A stretch of DNA of 64,000 bases, from positions 1,124,063 to 1,188,062 of the forward strand of contig JADJSD010000003.1 of the NCBI GenBank assembly GCA_016711875.1, written 5' to 3'. The notes beneath the pieces are model-generated. The model made no database searches and was not told where the DNA came from. It saw nothing but the letters and a program-made list of their open reading frames with translations. Positions within the stretch are counted from its first letter, which is position 1. Each line of letters starts with the position of its first letter. A program made the position numbers and the translations under genes. Below are positions 26,945-38,203 of the stretch, one piece after another. The DNA comes from Betaproteobacteria bacterium. GTDB taxonomy: Bacteria > Pseudomonadota > Gammaproteobacteria > Burkholderiales > Usitatibacteraceae.

Positions 26945-29193
26945 TCAGTTGAAGTCCGTCGGCCGCCCCAGGAAGAGGTAGAACGCGGAATCGCCCTGGA
27001 ACGTCTTCCCCCAGCCGGCGTAGAACGGGCCTGCCACGGTATCGGCGCCGACGAAGACCGAACCGGCCTTCTTCACCTGTCCCCACTGGAAGCCCGTCGC
27101 GCGGTTCCACGCGTCGCCCGCCTCCAGCGAAAACCCCGTGTACCAGCTGCGGCCGAGCACGCGCGGCAGCTCGCCCATGCGGTAGTAGGTCACGAGGGAC
27201 AGGCCCACCGCCTGCGAACCCGCGAGCGCGCCCACGGGCGTGCCGCTCAGGTTGAGGAACCCGCCAGCGCGAAGGAATCACGGTCCTCCTTCGCCCGCCC
27301 GCCGAAGGCGAGACCGAGCAGCGTGAGCCGGTCGAAGGTCACGGGCCACAGGAGTTGCCCCACGACCGTGTTCAGCTGCGAGCCCTCGCCCGACAGGTAA
27401 TCCGTCCGCGTGGCGCTCACGCTCGCGAGATAGCCGCGCCGCGGGAAGTTCGCGTCGTCGAGCGTGTCGAACGTGGTGTCGAGCTTGAGGAAATTCGCGC
27501 TGTCCTTCGCGGGGGCGAGGTCCCGGCTGCTGATCGCCGGCGACGTGCGGAAGCGCTGGTGCCCCGCGAGCACGCGCGCGACGCCGGTGCTGCCCAGGCG
27601 CCTTCCGAGGGAAAACGCGCCCGACACCACTTCGTTCGTCACGCGGTCGGTGCGGCGGTTGCCGGTCACGAAGATGTCGTGGTCGGACTTGAGCGCCTCC
27701 ACCACCGGCTCGACGAACCACGGGCTTCCGGGCCCGAGGGGCTGGTAGAAGCTCGTCATCACGCGGCGAAAGTCTCCCACCTGCAACTCGTTGCGCCACT
27801 CCGCGCCCCAGTCGTTCACCCAGGTGCGCGTGTGCTGCAGCGTGACCGAGAATCGCCCGTCGGTATGGAAGTCGGTGACGGCCCGCCCGCCGATGCGCAG
27901 GTAGTCCGGGCCCCAGGCCTTCTCCTCCACATCGATCACCGCCACCGTGCGGCCGCCACGGTTCTCGGGGCGCACGTCCACGCGCGCGAATTCGCCCGTT
28001 CCGTGCAGCGCGCGAGAGGCCTCCTCGTAATCCTGCGGGCTCGCCACGTTGCCCACGGCGACGTGCGTGCGGTTCGCGATCTCGTTCATCAGCGCCTGCG
28101 AATTGGTGCGCATCGTGCCGCGCGTCTCGATCGCCTCGATCACCGGGTCCGCGTGTGGCGCCTGCAGCCGGCGCACCGCATCCCACGCGGCGTACGCCTT
28201 CTCGTCGAGCGCGAGCGTTCGCAGGCGGGAGGCCATCGCGCGCGCCGCAGCCTCGCCCCGGGCGACGAGATCCTCCGCGCGCTCGAAATCGAAGAAGGTG
28301 AAGCCGGCCAGGTCGGGCGAGACGAGGATGTCCTGCGGCCGCAGTTCGCGCAGCGAGGCCGCCACGTTCTGCTCGGTGAGGATGTTGATCATCTGCTGCG
28401 CGACGCCGAACGCGGAGCCGAGCGCCTCGCGCGGCAGGAGCGGCGTGCCCACGTTCACCGCGATGATCACGTCCGCGCCCATTGCGCGCCCCACCTCGAC
28501 GGGCAGGTTGCGCGTGAGGCCGCCGTCGCCGAGCAACCGGTCCCCGATGCGCGTGGGCGCGAAGGCGCCCGGCACGGACATCGAGGCGCGCATGGCCACC
28601 GAAAGCGGCACGTCGCGCAGCACCACCTGCTCGCCGCTCACCAGGTCGGTCGCCACCGCCCGAAGGGGGATGGAAAGCGCGTCCAGGTGCTTCGCCTCGC
28701 TGCCGGGGCGCGCCACCTGGCGCAGGAACGCCTCGACGTTTTGCGACCCGAAGGCCGCGCCCGGCAGGACGAGGCCCTCGCGCCCGATGCCGAACTCCGT
28801 CTGGCCGATGAAGCGCAGGTCGTCCTCCTTGCGCCGGAAGCTGAGGTTCTCTCGCGGCGGGCGCTCCGAGAAGATCGTGGCCCAGTCCGCCTCCCGGAGG
28901 ATCGTTTCCATCTCCTCGGGCGTGCGGCCCGCCGCGTAGGCGCCCCCCACGATGGAACCCATGCTCGTCGCGGCAATGGCGTCGACGGGCACACGCAGTT
29001 CGCGCAGCACCTTCAGCACGCCGATGTGGGCGAGGCCGCGGGCGCCGCCGCCGGAAAGCACCAGGGCGTTACGGGGGCGCGAGAGCGAAGCCGGCGCGGG
29101 GCCGGATGCTTCGGCCGCGTGGCACCCGAGGGCGGGCACGCAGGCCGCCAGGAGTCCGGCCGCGAACGATGCGATGGGCCGCAGGAGAGCCAT
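26945..29193 (-). CDS. PlpD-like patatin phospholipase with POTRA and outer-membrane barrel (frameshift)
   Basis: Signal peptide, then a patatin lipase domain with the oxyanion loop SGGGARGLAH, nucleophile region ATSMGSIVGG and the catalytic DGG (LLGDGGLTRN). A POTRA-like segment and a C-terminal 16-strand-type barrel follow. Such proteins are type Vd autotransporters. The frame breaks at 27260-27262: adding one C to this CCC run joins ALAG to FLNLSGTPVGALAG, the conserved barrel segment, and the reading continues to a terminal FN at 26945. Start ATG 29193 has GAGGTGA upstream. Probably intact in the cell; total about 749 residues. Confidence 0.87.
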
Positions 29194-29420
29194 GGCGTCA
29201 CCTCGGGGAAGCGTCGAACGGCTGGGAATCCCGCCGTGCGGCGCCAGTATCCACCGGGAAAGCGGCGCGCGGTAGGGCCGGTTCCGCCCAGGCCGAGGCG
29301 GGACGAACCCGCCCGGCCGCATGGGTCGGAAGCCCCATGCCCTGACTAACGACTTCGCCAAAATCAATACGCCGTTCCCGGGCAGGCCTACCATGGACCC
29401 CATTCCCCGAAAGGCACGCC

Positions 29421-29657
29421 ATGAACACGACCCCAACGCCCGTTCCCGCCCCCATCCCGGAAGCGCCGAAGAAACACGACATGCTCCGGGAGATGCTGGC
29501 CGACGTGAACGCCAAGCTCCACGCCATCGGCGAGACGATCCTGGAAATGCAGGCGCACGGCGACATGCACGACGAGCACGTCAATCTCGCGAAGAAGGCG
29601 AAGGACCTGGCCGTCGATACCCACGCGAAAGTGGAGACGCTGCGCAAGGCCGGGTGA
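29421..29657 (+). CDS. Small hypothetical helical protein
   Basis: 78 residues, ATG 29421 with GAAAGG upstream. A Pro-rich start is followed by one long amphipathic helix rich in Lys, His and Asp (KKHDMLREMLADVNAKLH onward). No family recognised. The next small gene starts 13 bases later, so they are probably co-transcribed. Confidence 0.55.
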   Translation: MNTTPTPVPAPIPEAPKKHDMLREMLADVNAKLHAIGETILEMQAHGDMHDEHVNLAKKAKDLAVDTHAKVETLRKAG

Positions 29658-29670
29658 GGAAGGCCATCCG

Positions 29671-29892
29671 GTGAACACCGCCCAAGCCCTCAAAGCCGCG
29701 CAGAAGCTGCTCGCGTACAGCCAGTTCCTCGAGAAGCGCGATCCCGAGGAAAGCGCGCGGATCCTCCATGTCGCCAACCACGGCATGGCGGCCGTCACCG
29801 CCCATCTCCACGACCGGGCGGCCCCGGTCCCCGCGGAGGGACAGAACGCCATCGCGACGATGCTGGTGGAGGCGGACGCCATCCCCCACTAG
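29671..29892 (+). CDS. Small hypothetical protein
   Basis: 73 residues, GTG start at 29671. Mainly helical, no signal peptide or membrane segment. No family recognised. It lies just after a similar small gene and ends convergently to the hybrid kinase. Confidence 0.5.
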   Translation: MNTAQALKAAQKLLAYSQFLEKRDPEESARILHVANHGMAAVTAHLHDRAAPVPAEGQNAIATMLVEADAIPH

Positions 29893-29983
29893 GCGTGGGG
29901 GCAGGGCTCAGTCGAGCATCGCGAGCAGCCGGGCCAGTTCGCGGTCCAGGATCGCCTCTGCTTTCATCTCGCGTTGGCGGGCA

Positions 29984-31905
<1,922 letters not shown>

Positions 31906-31906
<1 letters not shown>

Positions 31907-32937
31907 CAGGGCTTGTCCCATTCGAACGTGGCGATCACCTGCGCGGCGAGGAGCTGTTCGCTGCGGACGGCGATGCCGAGCTTCTTCGCCCGCGCGAGGC
32001 TGATCACGGGAAGGCCCTTGGTCGTCGCGCGGATCGGCAGGCTCGCGGGCGACTTGCCCTCGACCAGGATCTGGCGCGCCAGGCGCCCCGCGGCCAGGCC
32101 CTGCTCGCGTTCGGAGACCGTGACGGCCGCGAGCGTGCCGTAGTGCACGCGGTCGATCCAGAAACCCAGGTCGGGCAGGCGGGAGTTCTCCGCCGTCCAG
32201 CGCAGTACCTCCTGGTACGGCACGTTCTTCCCCGCGTGGTCCTTGAAGTTGAAGATGCCCACGAGGGCGATGCCGTCGGCGATGTCCGGGTAGGCCGCCA
32301 TGCGCGCCTTGAACTCGTCGAACGTCCGGAGGGTTTCCCAGCCGACGATCGTGACCCCGGGTGGCAGCTTTGCCTCCTTCATGCGCTGCACGACCGGCCC
32401 CCACATCGCCGCCTCGTCCAGCACGACCACCAGGCGCTTCAGGCCCGGCACCAGCTTCTTCAGCAGCTGCACCGACTCGGCGAAGTGCTCGTGCTCGATG
32501 ACGCCCGTCACGTTCCTCGCCTTGTCGAAGCCGTAGTGCGCCGGGGCCTTGTTCACGCCGCTGAAGACCTGCGGAATCGGCGTGTCGAGGTAGTGGCGCG
32601 TGACGAGCTCCTGCGCGTCGTCGTCGGTGGTGTAGACGAGGTCCGGCTTCCAGCTCTCGACCAGGGCACGGGCCTCGCGGCCGCGGGCGGCCATCGCCTC
32701 CGTCGAGGAGTATCGCTTCGTGTCGAGCGCGAAAACCTTGTACTGCGCACGGGGGTCGGCCAGGCCGGCCTTGAAGCCCTCGAGCTGCCCGTCCGTCCAC
32801 CGCCACGGCGAGTGGTAGCTCATGACGTGCAGGATGCGAAGGGGCGCGGCGCCGTCGGCCGGCTTCTGCGCCGGCGCGCCGGCGGCGCAGGCCAGCAGGA
32901 CGACGGCCAGCAGCCGTCCGATCGAGGTCATTCTCAT
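31906..32937 (-). CDS. Periplasmic ABC-type substrate-binding protein paired with the hybrid kinase
   Basis: 343 residues with a signal peptide (LLAVVLLACAAGAPA). The body is a TrpX-like periplasmic binding fold: ILHVMSYHSPWRWTD, DLVYTTDDDAQELV, IPQVFSGVNKAP and GIFNFKDHAGKN. There are no ABC permease or ATPase genes nearby. The overlap with the downstream kinase points to a sensing rather than transport role. Confidence 0.85.
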
Positions 32938-33235
32938 GGCGGGACTCCTCTCGAATCCAGCTTAGGGTCGAGCAGGGCCCGGCAGTATGTCTTGGGTCAG
33001 GAATGCCCGAGAACGCAGTCCACGGTCCAAGGCCGGGAAAACACACCCCCTGCCTTCCGTCTACGGCATCCCCGGGGGAAAGCGAAGGGACGGCGCAGGC
33101 CCGGGAGCGCCGACTCGCCCGCGCGTAGAATTGGCGAGCAGAGGCTCCCTCCGCGCAGACCCGTCCGGAACCGGGGCCGTCGCCGCACGCGCATGTCGGC
33201 GGTGAACCAGAACAATTTCGGGACGCGGAGCACGC
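32938..33235. other. Intergenic interval with no gene seen
   Basis: About 300 bases between the divergent binding-protein and tonB genes. I see only short open frames without ribosome sites. It must carry the promoters for both sides. Confidence 0.5.
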
Positions 33236-34853
33236 TTGAATTCCACAGGGTCCCCCGGCGAGCCGGCGCCGCCCGCCGAACGTGGGCCGGAACCGCCCCC
33301 TCATGTCGAGGCGAAATCGCCCTCCGAAGGGGCGACGGAGGAATCCGCGCGGGACGCGATCGTGCTCGCGACGCGCATCCCGGGCCCTGCTCGTGAACGC
33401 CGGAGGATCGCGCTCGCGCTCCTCATCTCGCTGCTGATCCACCTGCCGATCCTGGGACTCACCTTCGGGGGCGACGGTCAGGGGCTTCCGGGGTTCGGCT
33501 TGCCCTGGCAGGCGCGACGCGTGGCGGCGCCCGACTTGCGCGTGCTGCTCCTTCCGGCGCGGGAAACGGCTGCGGTGCCCGACGTGCCCGCGGCCGCCGA
33601 GCCGCTGCCGCCGATTCCGGTCGAGCCATCGATCACCCTCCCGGTGCCTTCACCTCCTGCCCCGCCCCGGACCCGGGCGGCCACGACGGTGGCGCTGGAA
33701 TCCGAACCGAAAGCGGAGCCTGAACCCGTGGCACCGCCCACGCCCATGCCGGCGCCCCCCGATCGGCGCGCCGGCAGCTCACCGGCCTCCCCGCCGGAAC
33801 CGGCCGTGATCGCCCAGGTGCAACCCGACGTGCGTACCTTCGTCGTCCCCGCGGCTCCCGAGGTGCCTGCGCCGGCGGACGCCGAGCCGCCCAGCGTCGA
33901 GAGCCCGGGGACGATGGCCCCGTCGCCGCAGGAAGCCGAAGAAGCCGCGCGGGCGAAGGCCGAACAGGAAGCCCGGGAGCGATCCATCGAATCGGCCCGG
34001 CTGGAGCGCGAGAGGCAGGAGTCGGCACGACGCGAGGCTTCACGACAGGAAGGAAGCGGCGCGGCAGGAAGCGGCACGACAGGAAGCGGCACGACAGGAA
34101 GCGGCACGGCAGGATGCAGCACGGCAGGAAGCAGCGCGACAGGAAGCAGCACGGCAGGAAGCAGCGCGACAGGAGGCTGCGCGACAGGAAGCGGCACGGC
34201 AGGAAGCAGCGCGACAGGAAGCAGCGCGACAGGAAGCAGCGCGGCAGGAAGCGGCACGGCAGGAAGCGGCACGGCAGGCCGCAGCCCGACAGGAAGCGGC
34301 GCGGCAAGCGGCAGCGAGGCAAGAGGCCGCCCGCCTGGAATCCGAACGGCAAGCGGCCGCCGGCAGGGAAGCGGCGAAGCTCGCCGAGGCCCAGGAAGCC
34401 GCCGCGAAACGCGAGGCCGTGCTGCGCGCGATCGGCAAGCAACTGGATGCGGAAGCCGCGAAGCGCGAGGCGGCATCGCGCCTGCCCTACTCGGTGAGCA
34501 GCGCGCGCCGGGGAAGGCTCTTCGGCCGCACCGATCCCAACGCCGAGCTCGTGCTGTACGCGGAGGCCTTCGTGCGCAAGATCCAGATGAACATGACTTT
34601 CGACATGGTCCGCGAGGCGGCGAAGCAGCCGCACACCAACCCGATGGTGACGGTGGCGGTGCGAAACGACGGCTCCGTCGAATCGGTTACCTTCGTGGTC
34701 TCGAGCGGCGTGCCGGCCCTCGACGAGGCGATCCGGCGCGTGGTGCAGAGCCAGGAGCACTACGCGGCATTCTCGCCCGCCCTGGCCCGCGAATACGACG
34801 TGGTCGAAATCCGGCGAACCTGGCACTTCGACATGGCGATCCGGCTGTACTGA
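33236..34853 (+). CDS. TonB/TolA-like energy transducer with long EAARQ helix (frameshift)
   Basis: N-terminal cytoplasmic Pro-rich tail, one transmembrane helix (ALALLISLLIHLPILGLTF, about 58-77), a Pro-rich periplasmic spacer, a charged helix with 19 EAARQ-type pentads, and a C-terminal TonB domain (NPMVTVAVRNDGSVESVTFV, ending MAIRLY). The N-terminal frame and the repeat frame are joined by removing one base near 34052 (extra G before the first EAARQ). The true start is uncertain: TTG 33236 or GTG 33362, which lies just before the membrane helix. No exbB or exbD is nearby. It could energise the copper receptor. Confidence 0.82.
34053..34337 (+). repeat. 19 tandem 15-base repeats coding EAARQ
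   Basis: Nineteen consecutive 15-base units of the form GAAGCGGCACGACAG, varying mainly at third positions (GCA/GCG, CGA/CGG). They encode a continuous alpha-helix in the TonB-like gene. Units 5, 9, 16, 18 and 19 are diverged. The other frames read as Gly-Ser-rich or Cys-rich nonsense. Confidence 0.92.
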
Positions 34854-34870
34854 GGGAGCGAATCCCGGAC

Positions 34871-35266
34871 GTGTTTTCCCACATCTTCATCGGCGTGAGC
34901 GACTTCGAACGGGCACTCGCCTTCTACCGCGCGCTCATGCCGGTGCTGGGCATCGAAGAGCGTTTCTGCGACCTCGCCCGCCCCTGGGCCGGATGGCAAT
35001 CGCACCCGGACCCCAGGCCCCTCTTCGTCATCGGGCGCCCCCACGACGGGCAGGCCCATGCGGCCGGCAACGGGCAGATGGTCGCGTTCCTGGCCGACAG
35101 CCGCGACGCGGTCGTGCGCGCGTATGAGGTCGCGTTGAAGAACGGAGCGACATCCGAAGGCGCGCCGGGACTTCGCCCCGAATACCACGCCCACTACTTC
35201 GGCGCCTACTTCCGCGACACCGAGGGCAACAAGCTCTGCGTCGCCTGCCATTCGCCACCCGGCTGA
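34871..35266 (+). CDS. VOC (glyoxalase/bleomycin resistance) family protein
   Basis: 131 residues, GTG start at 34871. The VOC signature is clear: HIFIGVSDFERALAFYRALM, the GWQSHPDPRP strand, and YFGAYFRDTEGNKLCVACH near the end with the metal-ligand Glu. Metal-dependent lyase, isomerase or dioxygenase; substrate unknown. Starts 17 bases after tonB. Confidence 0.83.
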   Translation: MFSHIFIGVSDFERALAFYRALMPVLGIEERFCDLARPWAGWQSHPDPRPLFVIGRPHDGQAHAAGNGQMVAFLADSRDAVVRAYEVALKNGATSEGAPGLRPEYHAHYFGAYFRDTEGNKLCVACHSPPG

Positions 35267-35279
35267 GGAGAACGGTCCC

Positions 35280-35642
35280 ATGCCATTCGAAACCCACGAG
35301 GACTACTTCGCCGAGTGCACCGCCGAATCGCGGGACCGGCTGGCGAGCATCCAACGCGAAGTCGAGCGCCGCGTGCCCGGCGCGGTGCGATGCATCGCCT
35401 ACCAGATGCCGGCGTTCAGGCAGCAGCGGGTGTTCTTCTACTTCGCGGCCTTCAAGAAGCACGTCGGCATCTATCCGCCCGTCACGCAGGACGCGGCGAT
35501 CATCGCCGAGACCGCGCCGTATCGCGGTCCGAAGGGGAACCTGTCCTTCCCGCATGGCGAGGAACTGCCGCTGGAACTCATCGGCAGAATCGCCGAAGCG
35601 CTCGCCCGCCAGTATTCGGCCGGGCACGAAGAGACACGATGA
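35280..35642 (+). CDS. DUF1801/YdhG-family protein
   Basis: 120 residues. It contains the family segments IAYQMPAFR, FFYFAAFKKHVGIYP and GNLSFPHGEELPLELI. It has an iron-sulphur-scaffold-like fold in the family; its role is unknown. Its stop overlaps the next gene's start (ATGA). Confidence 0.78.
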   Translation: MPFETHEDYFAECTAESRDRLASIQREVERRVPGAVRCIAYQMPAFRQQRVFFYFAAFKKHVGIYPPVTQDAAIIAETAPYRGPKGNLSFPHGEELPLELIGRIAEALARQYSAGHEETR

Positions 35643-36697
35643 GCAACCTTCCCGTCATCGCGACCGAAGTGGCCGCGTTCGAAGCGCGCCTCGGCATCCG
35701 GTTGCCGGAGCACTACAAGGCATCGCTGCTGGACGAACGCATCCGGCGAATCCTGTGCAGCAAGCCCGTCGGTTTCCTGCACCCGGGTCAGGCCATGGCG
35801 GACTTCGCCGATCTCACCGAAGCGCTTCGCGACCTGCACCCCGAATTCCCGCGCGATGGCGTCGTGCTTTCCTGCGGCGTCGACGGCGACACGGGCGAAT
35901 TCAACCTGAAGTGGGGCTTCCTGCGCTTCCTGCTGCCCGACAGGAAGGATGCCAATCGGTTGGGCGATACGGTCTACGCTTGGGACTTGCGCAAGCGCCG
36001 GCAGTCCCGGGACTGCACGATCCAGCAGTGGATCGGCGCATCGATCGACTGCGCGGACGACGACCTCACGAGGAGCCTGGCCGTCGAGAAGCCGCGCGTC
36101 TTCGAGAACGACGAGCCGCTGCGAACCCGGCCCTGCGATCCCGAACTCATGGCCGCCCTCGCACGGCGCGGCGAAGCGGCCCAGGCCCGGCTATCGGTCC
36201 CGGCCGACCGGTGGCTGCCCTGCGCGCGGTTCGAGCTGAAGGGGTCCTTCGTCTCGATCGGCGACCTGGGGCAATCGCCCGATCCCCGGGGTGGCGTGCG
36301 CTTGCCGCCGGGGCAGTACGAGGCATCCGTGACACTGGCCGTCTCGCGCCTGGGCGACTGGCCCATCGTCTCGAAGCTGAGGCTGGCGCCGCCCCACGCG
36401 GGCAATGCCGTAGCGCTTCGGAAGATCGGCGACGTCGATGTCGACCTCGCGGCCATCGCCCTGCACGACCGCCAGGTGTTCCTGCGCAAATTCCCCGGGG
36501 ATCGTCGCGACGCGTTCGCGCTGGCACTCGCGCAGGTGGCGCCGCGGCCTTGCCTCGTGGATACCGGCAAGGGCACCGACGTCCTGGTGATTCCGTCGGG
36601 CGATGGCGACGGAACCTATCCCGTCCACGCCCTTTCGCAAGGCGGCACGGTGATCGGCGTCGAGGTGCATTTCGACGGTTCGCACGACCGCGCCTGA
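35639..36697 (+). CDS. SMI1/KNR4-like protein with DUF4241-like C-terminal domain
   Basis: 352 residues from ATG 35639, coupled to the DUF1801 gene. The N-terminus (EARLGIRLPEHYKASLL) looks like the SMI1/KNR4 fold, which includes many immunity proteins. The C-terminal third ends in a DGDGTYPVHALSQGGTVIGVEVHF segment like DUF4241. No toxin gene is next to it. The domain calls are by eye and moderate. Confidence 0.55.
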   Translation: MSNLPVIATEVAAFEARLGIRLPEHYKASLLDERIRRILCSKPVGFLHPGQAMADFADLTEALRDLHPEFPRDGVVLSCGVDGDTGEFNLKWGFLRFLLPDRKDANRLGDTVYAWDLRKRRQSRDCTIQQWIGASIDCADDDLTRSLAVEKPRVFENDEPLRTRPCDPELMAALARRGEAAQARLSVPADRWLPCARFELKGSFVSIGDLGQSPDPRGGVRLPPGQYEASVTLAVSRLGDWPIVSKLRLAPPHAGNAVALRKIGDVDVDLAAIALHDRQVFLRKFPGDRRDAFALALAQVAPRPCLVDTGKGTDVLVIPSGDGDGTYPVHALSQGGTVIGVEVHFDGSHDRA

Positions 36698-36837
36698 TCG
36701 GCGGGGCGGTCGTACGATGTCCGGGCTGCTTGACCGGCCCCCCGGGGTGCGCTATCAACGGTGAGTGCGGGAATGCCCTGGGTGCCTTTGCCCGGCACGC
36801 GGCCCGGGGACCGGAAGCATTCGACAGGGAGATCATC

Positions 36838-38060
36838 ATGACGGGGTTACTTCGCGCGTTCGCACTTTCGGCGGTCCTGATCGGCGCAACCGGGCCTTCG
36901 CACGCCGCACCACAGGAGACGAGCACCGATCCGCTACTCGCCATCGATCTGAACCGCAGCGCCATCGTCTCCGACATCGTGAGGGCTTCGAGTCGCAGGC
37001 CGGCAGCCCCGGGGCAGCCAGGCTCCGGGAAAAGCTCGACAAGCTTCGCGCCGACCGCCTGCTCGCCGCGAGCCTCGCCTCCAGCCGCGTCTCGCTCGAT
37101 GCCATCCTCGTCGAGGCCGAATCGCCACGGTCGCCGGCCTTCGCCTCGGTGCGCGAAAAGGCGCTGGGCGATGCCAACCGCGACCTCGTCTACACGCCGA
37201 TCGTCCCCTGCCCCATCGTCAATACCTTCAGCAGCCCGATCGGGCGCCTGCCGGCGGGAAGCACCACGGCCTTCGATGCGATCGCGGCGGATTTCGCGCC
37301 GCAGGGCGGGCAGAACGCCTGCGCCACGCAGTTGCCGGCGAACACCGCGACCATCGCGGCGCAGATCGCGGTGGTGAGCCCGTCGAACGAAGGCTGGCTG
37401 AACCTCTGGCCCGTCGGTCAGGCACTCCCCAACAACGTCACCCTGGGCTACTACCGCAACCAGGCGGGTGACCTGCCCAACGTCGTCACCAACAGCGCGC
37501 TCGTGCCGCTTTGCATCGCCCCCTGCGCGGGGAACAAGGAATTCAATCTCTATACCGCCGCGGAGGCCGTGGTGACCATCACGGTGGTGGGCTATTTCGC
37601 GCCCCCGACGGGCGGGGCCGTGAGGAGCATCACCGCGGGCGCGGGGCTGACGGGCGGAACCGTCACCAGCACCGGAACGATCGGCCTCGCGACGACGAAC
37701 CTCCTGCCGACGACGCCCTGCGCGACGAACCAGGTCCCGAAGTGGAACGGCAGTGCGTGGGCGTGCGCCGCCCTCAGTGATCCGCGCTTCGGCACCAATA
37801 CCAGCCAAGGGCTCGCTTCCAATGGCCGCGAGTGCACGCTGGGCGAGATCATCCTGTCCGCAGGCTTCCGGGCCGCCGGAACTCCGGCCGACGGGAGGCT
37901 CCTCCAGATCTCCCTGAATGCGGCGCTGTTCTCCCTCATAGGCACGACCTACGGGGGCAACGGCACCACGAACTTCGCCCTTCCCGACTTGCGCGGCGCC
38001 GCCCCCAACGGGCTGACCTACACGATCTGCGACCTGGGAATATTCCCTTCGCTGCGATGA
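36838..38060 (+). CDS. Exported tail-collar-domain protein, paralogue A (frameshift)
   Basis: Signal peptide (ALSAVLIGATGPSHA), then a ~230-residue domain nearly identical to that of the next gene (KLRADRLLAASLASSRVSLD, NLWPVGQALPNNVTLGYY). A Gly/Thr linker and a C-terminal phage Tail Collar domain follow (GEIILSAGFRA, then FSLIGTTYGGNGTTNFALPDLRG). The frame breaks at 36983-36985: one more G in the GGG run restores RSAIVSDIV to the downstream FESQAGSPGA, as in the paralogue. The role is unknown; it is exported, possibly a surface or adhesion protein. Confidence 0.75.
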
Positions 38061-38203
38061 GGCCGGGTTCACGGATGTACCGCATTCCGGTGACTTGACC
38101 CGTTCGCCGGAGAGCCGCAATTTACCGGGCGAATGGGCAAGGCCTGCACGCCGTCGCCGGGCTGCCGGTGCCTTGGCCGTATTCGATCGACAGGGAGATC
38201 ACC

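Noticed and set aside
24091..26952. 953-residue open frame opposite the propeller/GGDEF gene
   Set aside because: Low-complexity Arg/Ala composition, no domain; antisense shadow of a repeat-rich gene.
29908..29967. 19-residue minus-strand frame (MKAEAILDRELARLLAMLD) between a small gene and the hybrid kinase
   Set aside because: Too short, no ribosome site seen, nothing conserved recognised.
34053..34337. Short-unit array that could be mistaken for CRISPR, or for Gly-Ser-rich coding in another frame
   Set aside because: Units are 15 bases without spacers and encode EAARQ in the frame that leads into the TonB domain.
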